Notes under the pieces: generated by a model
Told to the model about the DNA's origin: nothing
Databases searched by the model: none
Seen by the model: only the letters and a program-made list of their open reading frames with translations
Part shown: positions 1 to 11,239 of the stretch, in pieces
Position numbering within the stretch: position 1 is the first letter of the stretch
Layout: each line of letters starts with the position of its first letter
Made by a program: the position numbers and the translations under genes
Source: Lasiosphaeris hirsuta
Lineage: Eukaryota; Ascomycota; Sordariomycetes; Sordariales; Lasiosphaeriaceae
Assembly: GCA_030549175.1 (NCBI GenBank)
Contig: JAUKUA010000002.1
Location: 744,001-808,000, forward strand
Direction: 5' to 3'
DNA length: 64,000 nt

Positions 1-1221
1 AAAATAAGTTTTTAGAGAGAGTATTCTAACTTAATAAGATAAAGTAGTCCGAAAAGAAAGTAACGTCTTAACTTATTACTTTAACACTTATAATAGGAAT
101 GTACAAAGTCAACGACGTCCTTCTTAAGGTTTTGCCAGAATATGTACCGTCTAATAAGTTTAACGGTCTTATCTATACCTATATAACCTATCACTTTGAT
201 ATTATGTTCTAAGTAGATAATCTAGATCTTAAGTCTCTTGTTATTAAAGATCTAAATATGATTCTTTATAACTAAGGTTCCGTCTTCTTTAGTTACGTCT
301 TTTCTAAGAGAAACTAGAATCTTCTAATACATTTCGTCTGTAAGAATAGTAACTTTAATTTACTCGAAGAATTTTTCGTTCTATTTTAATGTTAAAATAT
401 TATAGAGACGTACTTTTGAGATTATAAACATAAGAACTTCAAAGTGTAAAAAGTACTCTTTATTTAAAACAGAGGTTATTAGCTAGTTTTTATCTCTCCC
501 TTCCGAAAGGTACTCTTTATACCGTGAGAAAGTATCTACCTTAACATTCTATATATTAGGACAGAAATTAATAACGAAGTTAAAGGTAACGAGTTACTGA
601 GCTTATCGAGCTTAACGGTAGTTAAGGAATTTGGTAGTTTAGAAGTATTTTAGATTACGGTAGTCCGAGAAGACTTTAATACGGTATTTAGTTCCCTTAA
701 GGTAATGTCTCTAACGTTAGAAGTAATTAACTATTACTAAGAGTTCTTTATTATAAATCTCGTAGTTAATTTCCATAGAAATTAATTTTCTTAAGTAAAA
801 TGTCATAGGGTATATCTTACCGTCATCTTACTTCTATAATATTATTTCTTCTAACGTATAATCTAAAGCGTTAGGTTCGATAATAGGTAGTTTATTAAGG
901 TCGAAATAGACTAGAACAGAAGCTTCGGTAAAGGTTTTTTTTAATACTTTAAATATAATATTTATCTAATTGTTCTATGTCTAAGTTTTCTAAGTAAGGT
1001 TTATAAAATTAGTAAGTAGTTTAGTAATGTATAAGTAGCCTTTAATATAGTATCTATAGAAGTTTATAAATTTATTAAAGTATTAGACTTCTTTTATCGA
1101 TTTTAGCTGTTCTTATAAAAGGATATATTCTACTTTATCCTTTAATATTACGATACTTATAATATTAATAATATAACCTAGGTACTCTAGTTCCTTAATA
1201 TCTTATATATATTTAAAGAGG
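1..1221 (-). mobile_element. Element B, left part: pol 3' half of a Ty3/gypsy chromovirus
   Basis: This is the minus-strand continuation of element B, interrupted at 1221 by element A. It is collinear with elements C, D and F (for example C 21781-22990). The window edge falls in the integrase core, close to the first catalytic aspartate. Going right, the segment covers the integrase HHCC region, RNase H and the RT thumb/connection. Stops are TAA/TAG at RIP-prone sites. The last five bases before A (1217-1221, AGAGG) are repeated at 9944-9948, which shows that this piece and 9944-15022 were once contiguous. The integrase C-terminus, chromodomain and 3' LTR lie outside the window. Confidence 0.9.
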
Positions 1222-2549
1222 TGTCACACTGGTAGGCTCACCTAGGTCAACAGGGTCACTGACCTCCTTGACCGAGCCTTATACCAGCGGCACGAACTAC
1301 ACACAAGAAGCATATACCCATTAACCCACAAACATATATCATAGATCACGTGAATAAGGGAACTATCACAAAGGATAGCCACAACGTGGCTCAACCTCGG
1401 GATATGATCCCACACGTAGCTTATAGCCTACTTAGCCGGTACGTAGGTCAGCGGATTCTCATAAGTACCCATGGGTCACGACGGAATACCTAGAACTACT
1501 CATAAGCTAAAGTAACCGTATAACGGACCTCGCCTATGCTAGGTAACGTTATCAGACTTCAGATTTGCCATGGACAAGCTATTTAACCTTAGTATCGTAG
1601 TTAAGGCCTATACAGTTAACCCGGACTTTGTAGCTGGTCTTTCGAATCATAGACCTTCCCGCTATCGCTAGTATTTCTTTAGAAGACTTAGAACCCGACG
1701 TTCTCCGGAGTCTAGCTTTAGTAGTGATAGGTAGCCGTGACCCCCACGTATAAGTTACGAAGGGAACCGTTACTATGACAGCTGACCAGGGGATTAACCT
1801 AATAGTATTATAGCTAACGTAAGTACTAAGGACGTGAAAGAACACTTATAATAATGGATACCATACTACTAAAGCTGTATAGATAAGTACTAATACCGGC
1901 TATGGACCGACATGTGATAGGCCGGCTTTACTTAGCTTATAGCCGCTAATTTGTAGGGCGTGAGAAACGGGTAGCTAGAAAGGAGATTTAGGACCGACGG
2001 ACGGCTAGGAAGATCTTTTAGATATTTTAGTATCCTTATATCTTATATATAGCCTTTTATAAGTAGGATAGGTATACTACGATGGATCCTTAAGAGGAAG
2101 AAGCTTCCTAGTTCTCTTTAGACAAACCTAGAAAGATTATTAACTAAACTTTAGTAAAGCTAAGAGGTAATATAACCTTATGAACCCTTTTACTTCTTCT
2201 AACTTATAACTACGAAACATTATGTCTTATCTTCTATTAGATCATTCTATCTTCTTAAACCTCTTTCTTCCTAGCTCTTTACCACTTTATATTACGATAG
2301 TTAACTCCCTTATTGTTCTGTTCTAAAGTTCTAAATCGGACCTTATACTTATTAGTCTTACGAAGATTAACTCCCTAAGTTCATCGTATGAAAGCTTTAA
2401 ACTAGACCAATAGTAATTGTTGGGATAGTTTACTAAACAGTTAAGTCAAAAGTTAAGAAAAGGTTAAAGCTCTATAGTCTAATTCTTCGTTTGATATCTC
2501 ACCTTATAGTTATTATATCCTAGACCTTTGTAAGCTAGCCTATGTTACA
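1222..2549 (+). repeat. 5' LTR of element A
   Basis: The LTR starts TGTCACACTGG and ends ATGTTACA. It aligns end to end with 8616-9943. Near its start is a 29-bp nested palindrome (1245-1273). The motif at 2130-2141, AGAAAGATTATT (TATC in less mutated copies), is the complement of the primer site just outside the LTR and may mark the start of the R region. RIP-type transitions are spread along its whole length. Confidence 0.95.
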
Positions 2550-2561
2550 GATAATCTTTCT
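2550..2561 (+). other. Primer binding site of A, self-complementary type
   Basis: GATAATCTTTCT starts directly after the LTR. It does not begin with the TGG of a tRNA 3'-end site. It is the exact reverse complement of AGAAAGATTATC, which lies inside the family's LTRs (9524-9535 in A's own 3' LTR). Tf1 and sushi-type chromoviruses prime reverse transcription by folding the mRNA 5' end onto such a site. The same use here is inferred. Confidence 0.6.
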
Positions 2562-2592
2562 TTATCCGAAAATAACCTCTCTACTTACTACT

Positions 2593-5004
2593 TCATTTAT
2601 AATAGCCGGCAATCCTATATTATATTCGGCTATACTTCGGGGTCGGAAAACTGAACATAACCTTAAAACCGACCTCATAATTTAAGAACCTTCTAAGATA
2701 GAAATATAAACTATTAAAAAGTTTCCTACATTCTTATCGAGCTTTAAAACCTTTATTAAACTACTTTAATAGTTTATTCATCTCTATAATTAAGTCACTA
2801 AAGCTTATAAGGAACTTTACTTCTTTGTTAGTAACACGTGTAAAGACAAGGAGAAGCTCGATATATTTACTTCTATATTTACTATCTTAATTACTAATTA
2901 CTAGTCGATAGTATAACATGTCAAGACAAATTAATATGTCCTTAAAAGTACTCGGTAGAAATTAGAAGCTTCTTATACTACCTTCGGCATCGAGGTCAAC
3001 TAAAAGTTAGCCCAGTTCGCTACCTAAACGGCCTAACACGAAAAATTTCTTAATCTTATTATCACACGTACTAAAGCCCTCTATAAGGAAATTACTAGAC
3101 AAAAGCTACGCTAAGTATAATAAATCTGAGAATAGGAAACGTAGACCTAAGAATAACATGTTAAACTTATCAAAGTTAAAGAACTTTTCCGTATTTAAGA
3201 GGAAAAGTAAGCTCGATAAGATTATTATAACGCGGAATTTAACTATTAGTTTACTACGGCTTAAAGCTAGCTTAATTTCCTCATGGTACTTTAACAACCG
3301 GAAGTATCACGGACCCCGAAGAACTAAGAACTATTCAAATAGCTCAAAGCCTACTTTAACAACCTCGTTAAAGAAACCCTTATATTAAGATTAACACGAA
3401 TAAAGCCTTATAATAAGGAACAGATTATCTAGAAAGCTATGATACGTTTATAAAAAACCCTATCTGTTAAATCCTTACGATAGCCACTATAACTATTTAA
3501 AAAATCAACCTCTACATAGTACTTCGACTAAGATGAAGACCCCCTCTCGGACCATAACCTCTAAAGAAAGGTTACCTAAGAAATCTCGACATGAGCCCAG
3601 AGATAGATCGATAGTATATAAAACTCTGATACTAAAATAAGAAGTAGAAATATAGGAGGAAACTTACCTCTCCGTTATATTAGGATAGAAATATTACCTC
3701 CTCTAGATAATAATAATAACTCTGATGATAATCTCTATCGTATAAGTCTATCTCCCGGTCCCCCTAGATTACTAAAAGGCCTACCTAGTCTCCTAAGACC
3801 CCTAGGACCTTAAGGTCTAGGTTTCTAAAGCCCTTTACTCCTATGTGACCCTATGGTAATCTTTCTCGATCTTATCCGTACTAACTAAGACCTAATTTAT
3901 AACAATACTAATACGATTTAGGAATCTCGTAGTTAAGGTACCGCCGTAACCATGGTAAAACCTAAAAAATACAATAGAAAGAACAAGGACGAATTTAAGA
4001 TATAGTAATGTTTCATTAAGGAGTATTTTAGTGTCTATAAGCGAAGTTTTCTCGACGACAAAGCTAAAATAAGGTTTGTCAGTACTCTTATTAAAGATAC
4101 TACCTTCGAATAGTACTAAAAAAAAGAGACTTAGATCGAAAAGCTTAGCCTAATAGATTAATAAAATAACTATGTTACTGCTATAGTCGAACATTTCTGT
4201 GACCTAGTATAAAGAGCTAAGGACTATAAGGTTATAAAAGCTCTGACCTACGACAGAGATATAAACGAGTACGTAATAAAGTTTTAAGAACTTAATTATA
4301 TTATTAATCTTAGTAGTTAGGCCTTACAATCATTAGTTACTAACACTATCTCTAACGCTATAATAGACTTAATCTATTTGTATACGAAATATCTTCTCAC
4401 TAACAATGCCGACTTTCTCGAAGCTATCGTTATTACTAGCCTAATTTATAAAGATAAAATGAAAAACTACGAAATCAATCATAAGACTAAGTAAGAAAAA
4501 GAAGAGTCTACTTCGAATAGTAAGAAACGTTCGAAGAAGGATAGTTATTAGGAGAAACTTAATACCTCTAGCTCCTATCCTAGTCTAATACCTATAAAAG
4601 GAAAACCTAAGAAAGGTCCAAAGTAGAAATAACAAGACAAGGAGGATAACCTCCCGGTATCTACCCGGACGAAGTATTAGTAAACCTACAAAGAAGCCGT
4701 CGCCGAGATAGAACAAGCCGAAATTAATAAATATAAGGTAAGTAAGGGATACTACTACTACGGACATTAAGGCTATAACACTCTTAAATGTTATAGTAGG
4801 AAAACCGAGGATAGTAAGGATATTCCTAAGCTACTCGGAAAGATCTCTAAAGCTAAGACTAAATACGGAAGAGATAAAAAAGAGAATATTTCTCCCTAAC
4901 TATCGAAAAAGGCTAAGGTCTTTATAATAATAGAAAAAGACTATCCCAAGCTTTTTTCTCGTATTATTAAACTATCCGACAGTGAAAATATATCGGATTT
5001 TTAA
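2593..5004 (+). pseudogene. gag: Element A gag, RIP-degraded
   Basis: One frame of about 804 codons can be followed without an indel from close to the PBS to a TAA at 5002. The N-terminal ~450 residues are rich in Gln, Glu and Lys and look coiled-coil forming. A run of N, D and S codons (about 3695) and a Pro/Leu/Gly-rich stretch follow. The core from codon ~453 (3952) resembles the retrotransposon gag family. A CCHC zinc knuckle lies at 4750-4791, with two Cys and the His now Tyr (TGT/TGC to TAC, CAC to TAT). Dozens of TAA/TAG codons interrupt it. The start codon is uncertain: no ATG survives at the expected place. Gag would form the particle shell and package RNA. Confidence 0.8.
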
Positions 5005-8000
5005 TAGGTATTCCGAAACTTATGGTATTAAAAATCGTACCTCGACCCGCTGTAACTTCTACTAAAAAGTATGCTATTATAGAACTTTCTTATAAGAAGG
5101 TTAAATGAAGTTATGAACTATACTATGGTACTTGTAAGATTGTTCCTATAACCATCGTCTATTACAAAGTTAAGGAAATCTCTTTTCGAGTACTCTTAGA
5201 CCTTAGTACCTCTAGCCTAGTTATAAGTTAAGACCTTATTAAAAAATAAAATATCTCTTATATATGTAAAACGATTCTAAAGTCCTTAGAAGCCTTTAAT
5301 AGAACTATTAACCTTAAATTAGGTAAGAAATATACTAAGGAAATCGTTTTACGGCACTAAGTAAAACACTTCTCTTATATCATATTCGAAATTTCTCTCC
5401 TCGACATAGAATATAACATCTTTCTTCTATACTAGTAGCTATAGTAATATTAGCTGGACTACCTATAAGACCTTAATACGTTGAAAATAACTTTTAGTTC
5501 CGACTACTATTATCAAAACTATATTTCTCTTATAATCTTAAGAAATAAAAGCTCTATCATAAATGTTACGATATCTTATATCTAAAACATTTCCGAAAGA
5601 TTTAAGATCTTTGTTTCTTTAATATTACTTAAAGTAACTTAACGGCTATTAAACTACTAGCCTTAGGACTATATAATTAATATCATTAGAAACGAAAAGT
5701 TCCCATGGGAACCCCTTTATCTTATGTTACCTTTAGAAAAGAAAATCCTTCGTAAATAGCTAGACTAAATATATAAAGAAGGTAAGATACGGAAATTAAA
5801 ATCACTCTGTTTCTTACCCATTTTCTTTATAGATAAGGAAGCCTTATTAGAAAAGGCGGCTACAAGAGACCCGGAAAACCTCCGTCTTATAGTCGATTAC
5901 TAAAAGATTAATAAATAAACAGTAAAAAACCGCTACTTACTATCCTTAATTACCAAACTTTAAGATATCTTCGCCAGATCTATTATCTTTATAAAGATAG
6001 ATTTGAAATCAAGTTTTAACCTAATTCGAATGAAGGAAGGTCACGAATAGAAAACAACGTTCCAAACCTATTACGGTCTTTTTAAGTTTAACATAATATC
6101 CTTCGGTCTTACTAATATTCCTACTACCTTCTAAGATATAATAAATTATATCTTTCGAGACCTTATCGATCAAAGCCTCCTATCTTATATTAACGACCTT
6201 CTCATTTATATAAGTTCTAAAGAAGAATATGATAAAATTGTCATTAAAGTCTTTAAGTAACTTTAGAAGTATAACCTAGTTATTAACCTTACTAAATATA
6301 TATAGGATATTAAGAAATTGAAATACCTAGGCTATATTATTAGTAATAAAGATATTATAATATTAAAGGATAAGATAAAATGTATCCTTTCATAGAAATA
6401 GCCGAAATTAGTAAAAGAAGTCTAATAATTTAATAGATTTACAAACTTCTATAAACATTATATCAAAGGTTACTTACGTATTACTAAGCTACTTACTGAT
6501 TTTATAAACCTTACTTAGAAAACCTAGACGTAAAATAACTAGATAAACATAGTATTTAAAGTATTGAAAAAAGCCTTTACTAAAGCTCTTATTTTAGTTT
6601 ATTTCGACCCTAATAAACTACCTATTATCGAACCTAATATATCAGACTATATACTAGGAAGAATAATATCACAGAAGTAAGATGACAATAAGATATATTT
6701 TATAATATTTCACTTAAAAAAACTAATCTCTATAGAAATTAACTATAAGATCTATGACAAAGAACTCCTAACGATAATTAATTACTTTTAACGTTAGAGA
6801 TATTACCTTAAGGAAGCTAAGTACCGTATTGAAGTCTTCTCGGACTACCGTAATTTAAAATACTTCTAGACTACTAAGGTCCTTAACTACCGTTAAGCCC
6901 GATAGGCTCAGTAACTCGTTACCTTCGATTTTATTATTAATTTCTATTCCGGTATATAAAATGCCAAGGTAGATACTTTCTCGTAGTATGAGAAGTACCT
7001 TCTAGAAGGAAGAGATAAAAACTAACTAATAACCTCTGTTTTAAATAAAGAATATTTTTTACACTTTAAAGTTCCTACGTTTATACTCTCAAAAGTACGT
7101 CTTTACAACATCTTAATACTAAAGTGGAACAAAGAATTCCTTAAGCAAATTAAGACTACTACTCCTATAGACAAAACGTATTAGAAGGCTTTAGTTTCCC
7201 CTAGAAAAAACATAACTAACGAAGATAGAATCCTATTTATGAAAAATCATATTTAGATCCCTAATAATAAGGAACTTAAAATCTAGATTATCTACTTTAA
7301 ACACGATACTAAAGTGGCAGGCCATATAGGCATAGATAAGACCGTTAAGCTTATTAGACGGTATATGTTCTAACAAAACCTCGAGAAGGACGTCGTTGAC
7401 TTTATACGCTCTTGTTATAAGTACTAAAGTAATAAGCTAAGACGTTACTTTTCTTTTAAACTACTTTATCTTATTAAGTTAGAATATTCTCTCTGGAGGC
7501 TTATTTCAATAAACTTTATAACAGACCTTCCTCTCTCTAACGGATATAGTTCTATCTAGGTTATTATTAATACCTTTACTAAAATAGCGTACTTCATTCC
7601 TTTAAAGAATAATATTAAAAAGATAGAAGATTTGATCTTACTCTTTACCTATGAATGTTAGAAATATCATAGTATACCTATTAATATCATTTCTAATTAA
7701 GACTTATAGTTTAACGTAAGACTTTAGTATAACTTTCTTAAGTACGTTAGAGTTAAACCAAAGATATTAACCTCGTTCTACCCTAAGATAGATAACTAGA
7801 CTAAATGTCTTAACTAACATATTAAGGCCTATCTAAGAGCCTTTGTTAACTACGAGATAAATAACTAAGATACCTTGTTACTTATAGCTAAATTCGTATA
7901 GAATAACGCCAAATCAACCTCTATTAGTAACTCTTCTTTTTATATAAACTATAAATATTATCTAGCTATAAACAATCTACCTAACGAATCTACGTATAAC

Positions 8001-8615
8001 TTACATAGTAAGATTATAATATATTAGATAATAACGGTCTATAAGAACCTTTATAAAACCCTCAAAGAATCTTAAGAACGGATAAAGAAGTATATAAATA
8101 AGAAGTAAACGGAAGTATCCTTCTTTAAAGAAAAACAACTAATGATACTTAACACGTAGAATATTAAGACCAAGAGACCTTTTAAGAAACTAGATAAAAA
8201 ACTACTTAGCCCGTTTAAAATCTCTAAGGTAATATCTCTTACAGCCGTGAAACTCGAACTCCTAGAGTATTAGAAAATTTATCTTACTTTCCATGTCTCT
8301 CTTATTAAACCTTTCCGAACCGGCTCTTAGCCGATCTCCGACCCTCTTTAGGTCTTAGAGTAAATAGGAGATGTTTACCTTAAGAAATTTGTAATAGAGG
8401 AAATTACAAATTCTTATATTAAGAAGAAGATAGTAAAATATCTCGTCAAATAAGATAAATATCCCAAAGAAAAGGATTAGACTTAGGAACTATACGACTA
8501 CTTCTCTAATACCTAGGAACTATAAGACTTTTACATTAAGTACCTATATAAGCCTAAGGACCTTAAGGTTATCAACCTTAAGACTTAAGGTAAGTCTTCC
8601 TAGGAAGGGAGATAA
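5005..8615 (+). pseudogene. pol: Element A pol (PR-RT-RNaseH-IN-chromodomain), RIP-degraded
   Basis: Pol lies in the -1 frame relative to gag. Domains in order: retropepsin-like protease (active-site segment near 5190-5235, Asp-Leu-Ser where Asp-Leu-Gly is expected); RT about 5800-6530 with the catalytic box Y-I-N-D at 6186-6197; RNase H about 6590-7020; integrase zinc module from about 7299 with both His kept; integrase core with D-to-N (7512), D-to-N (7695) and E-to-K (7803). A GPY/F-type module (Ser-Pro-Phe) lies near 8200, and a chromodomain at about 8370-8560 keeps the YLVK strand. The frame reaches a TAA at 8613-8615 that abuts the LTR. About 1,200 codons, the normal size for the family. 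Non-functional. Confidence 0.9.
8602..8612 (+). other. Polypurine tract of A
   Basis: The purine run AGGAAGGGAGA directly precedes the 3' LTR and would prime plus-strand DNA synthesis. Equivalent tracts sit beside the 3' LTRs of D, F and H, and element C shows the least mutated form. The tract overlaps the end of the pol frame. Confidence 0.7.
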
Positions 8616-9943
8616 TGTCATATTAGTAAGCTTACTTAGTTTAACAAGGTTACTAACCTCCTTAACCGAGTCTTATACCAACGGTACAAACTATACATAA
8701 GAAGTATATACTTATTAACTTACGAATATCTATCATAGATTATGTGAATAAGAAAACTATTATAAAGGATAGTTACAACGTAGCTTAACCTTAGAATATG
8801 ATCCTATACATAGCTTATAACTTACTTAGCCGGTACATAGGTCAGCAGATTCTCATAAGTACCTATAGGTCACGATAAAATGTCTAAAACTACTCATAAG
8901 CTAAAGTAGCCGTATAACGGACCTCGCTTACGCTAGGTAACGTCATTAGACTTTAGATTTGTTATAAACAAGTTATTTAACCTTAGTATCGTAGTTAAGG
9001 CCTATATAGTTAGCCTAGACTCTACAGCTAGTCTTTCGAATCATGGACCTCCTTACTATCGTTAACATTCCTTTAGAAGACTTAGAACCTGACGTTCTCC
9101 GGAGTCTAGCTTCAGTAGTAATAGGTAGCTATAACCCCCATATATAAGTCACGAAGGAAACCGTTACTATAACAGTTGACTAGGAGATTAACCTAACAAC
9201 GTTATAGCTAACGTAAGTACTAAGGACGTGAAGGAACATTTATAGTAATAGACACTATGTCACTAGAGCTGTATAGATAAGTACTAATACCGGCTATAGA
9301 CTAACATATAATAGGCCGGCTTTACTTAGCTTATAGCCGTTGATTTGTAGGGCGTGAGAGACGGGCGGCTAGAAAGGAGATTCGGGACCGACAAACAGCT
9401 AGGAAGATCCTTCAGGTATTTTAGTATCCTTATATCTTATACATAGCCTTCTATAAGTAAGACAGGTACACTGTGACGGATCCTCGAGAGGAAGAAGCTT
9501 CCTAGTTCTCTTTGGACAAACCTAGAAAGATTATCAACTAAACTTCAGTGAAGCTGAGGGATAATACAACCTTATGAACCTTTCTGCTTCTCCTGACTTG
9601 TAACTGCGAAATATTATGTCTTATCTTTTGTTAGATCATTCTATCTCCCTAAACCTCCTTCTCCCTGGCTCTCTACCACTTTACATTACGATAGTTAACT
9701 CCCTCACCGTTCTATTCTAAAGCTCTGAATCGGACCTTGTGCTTATTAGCCTTACGAAGATTAACTCCCTTAGTTCGTCGTGTAAAAGCTCTGAACTAGA
9801 CTAACAGTAATTGTCGGGGTGGTTCGCTGAACGGTTAAGTCGAGAGTTAGGAAAAGGTTAAAGCTTTGTAATCTGATTCTTCGTTTAATATCTCACCTTA
9901 TGGTTGTTACACCCCAGACCTTCGTAGGCTGGCCTGTGTTACA
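8616..9943 (+). repeat. 3' LTR of element A
   Basis: This LTR is 1,328 bp, the same length as the 5' LTR. It starts TGTCATATTAG and ends CCTGTGTTACA. Its second half is less mutated than the 5' LTR, and the primer-complement motif AGAAAGATTATC is intact at 9524-9535. The AGAGG target duplicate follows directly. Confidence 0.95.
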
Positions 9944-11239
9944 AGAGGTTAATAGTAAGGTTATATTTCTAAAGTCGTTTAAGGACTTTAACGATAATTT
10001 TGTCGTATTTCTTTTTAGAATTTATATAAATAAGAAGGTCGTTAATATAAGATAGGAAGTTTTAATCGATAAGATTTTAAAAAATATGATTTATTATATC
10101 TTAGAAGATAACGGAAATATTGGTAAGGCCGAAAGATATTACGTTAAATTCGAAAAGACTATAATAAGTTTAAAACGTTATTTTCTATTCGTAGCCTTCT
10201 TTTATCTAAATTAAGTTAAAACCTAATTTTAAATCTATCTTAGTAAAGAGGATAGATCTAACAAAGGCGTCTTAAAGTTCGGTAATTAAGAGTAATAAGT
10301 AGTAATTTTTGATAGTTTGTTTATTAATCTTTTAGTAATTAACTATAAGATAGAGGTTTTTTAGGTCCCTTATAGCTATCTTTTCTAATAATACTTTCTT
10401 ATCTATAAAGAAAATAAGTAAAGAACATAGTAATTTTAATTTTTATATCTTACCTTTTTTAAGTATTTAGTTTAGTTATTTATAAAGGATTTTCTTTTCT
10501 AAAGGTAACATAGGATAAAGAGGTTTCTATGGAAATTTTTTATCTTTAATAATATTAATCATATAGTCCCAGAGTTAGTGATTTAGTAGCCGTTAGGCTA
10601 CTTTAGGAGATATTAAAGGGGCGAAAATCTTAAATCTTTCGGAGATATTTTAAATATAAGATATTATAACATTTATGATAAAGCTTTTATTTCTTAAGAT
10701 TATAAGAGAAGTATAGTTTTAACAATAATAGTCAGAATTAAAGGTTATCTTTGATATGTTAAGGTTTCATAAGTAGTTTAGCTAGTACTATTGTAGCTAC
10801 TAGTATAGAAGAAGAATATCATATTCTATGTTAAGGAAAGAATTTTCGAGTATGATACGAAAGAAATATTTTACTTAGTACTATAGAATGATTTCCTTAG
10901 TATATTTCTTACTTAATTTAAGGTTAATAGTTTTATTAAAGGTTTCTAAGAGCTTTAGGATCGTTTTATATATATAAAAGATGTTTTATTTTTTGACAAG
11001 GTCTTTACTTATAACTAGGCCAGAGATGTTAGGATCTAAGAGTATTTAGACGGAGATTTTCTTAACTCCATAGTAGACGATAGTTATAAGAACAATCTTA
11101 TAAGTACTATGATATAGTTCGTGACTTCGCTTAACCTTCTTATAAGAGAGTTTCTTTGTGTGATAGTTAGTACGCTTTTTAGTAGAGATTATAACGGGTC
11201 GAGGTATAGTTTCCGATACTATAAGCTTCGGGATACCTT
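9944..11239 (-). pseudogene. pol: Element B pol, 5' portion (protease and RT)
   Basis: Minus-strand remnant collinear with A 5005-6300. The RT box reads Y-I-N-D (10038-10049), so the first catalytic Asp of YIDD is Asn. The protease segment lies near 11030-11060. The frame has many TAA/TAG codons and is cut by element A just downstream of the catalytic box. The continuation, from the end of RT to the integrase core, is at 1-1221. Confidence 0.85.

Larger units (their letters stand above)
1222..9943 (+). mobile_element. Element A: full-length Ty3/gypsy chromovirus, RIP-inactivated
   Basis: This complete LTR retrotransposon of 8,722 bp has two 1,328-bp LTRs in direct orientation and a 6,066-bp internal region. 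The 5-bp target duplication AGAGG is perfect (1217-1221 and 9944-9948). It inserted, in the opposite orientation, into the RT region of element B. Internal order is PBS, gag, protease, RT, RNase H, integrase, GPY/F, chromodomain and polypurine tract. This is the Ty3/gypsy pol order and the chromodomain makes it a chromovirus. Catalytic residues are lost by transition: RT YIDD reads Y-I-N-D, and the integrase triad reads N, N, K at 7512, 7695 and 7803. Its internal length equals that of H. Confidence 0.96.

Noticed and set aside
5022..5024. ATG as a genuine pol start in A and H
   Set aside because: C, D and F have GCG, ACG and GTG there. C-to-T or G-to-A change explains the ATG.
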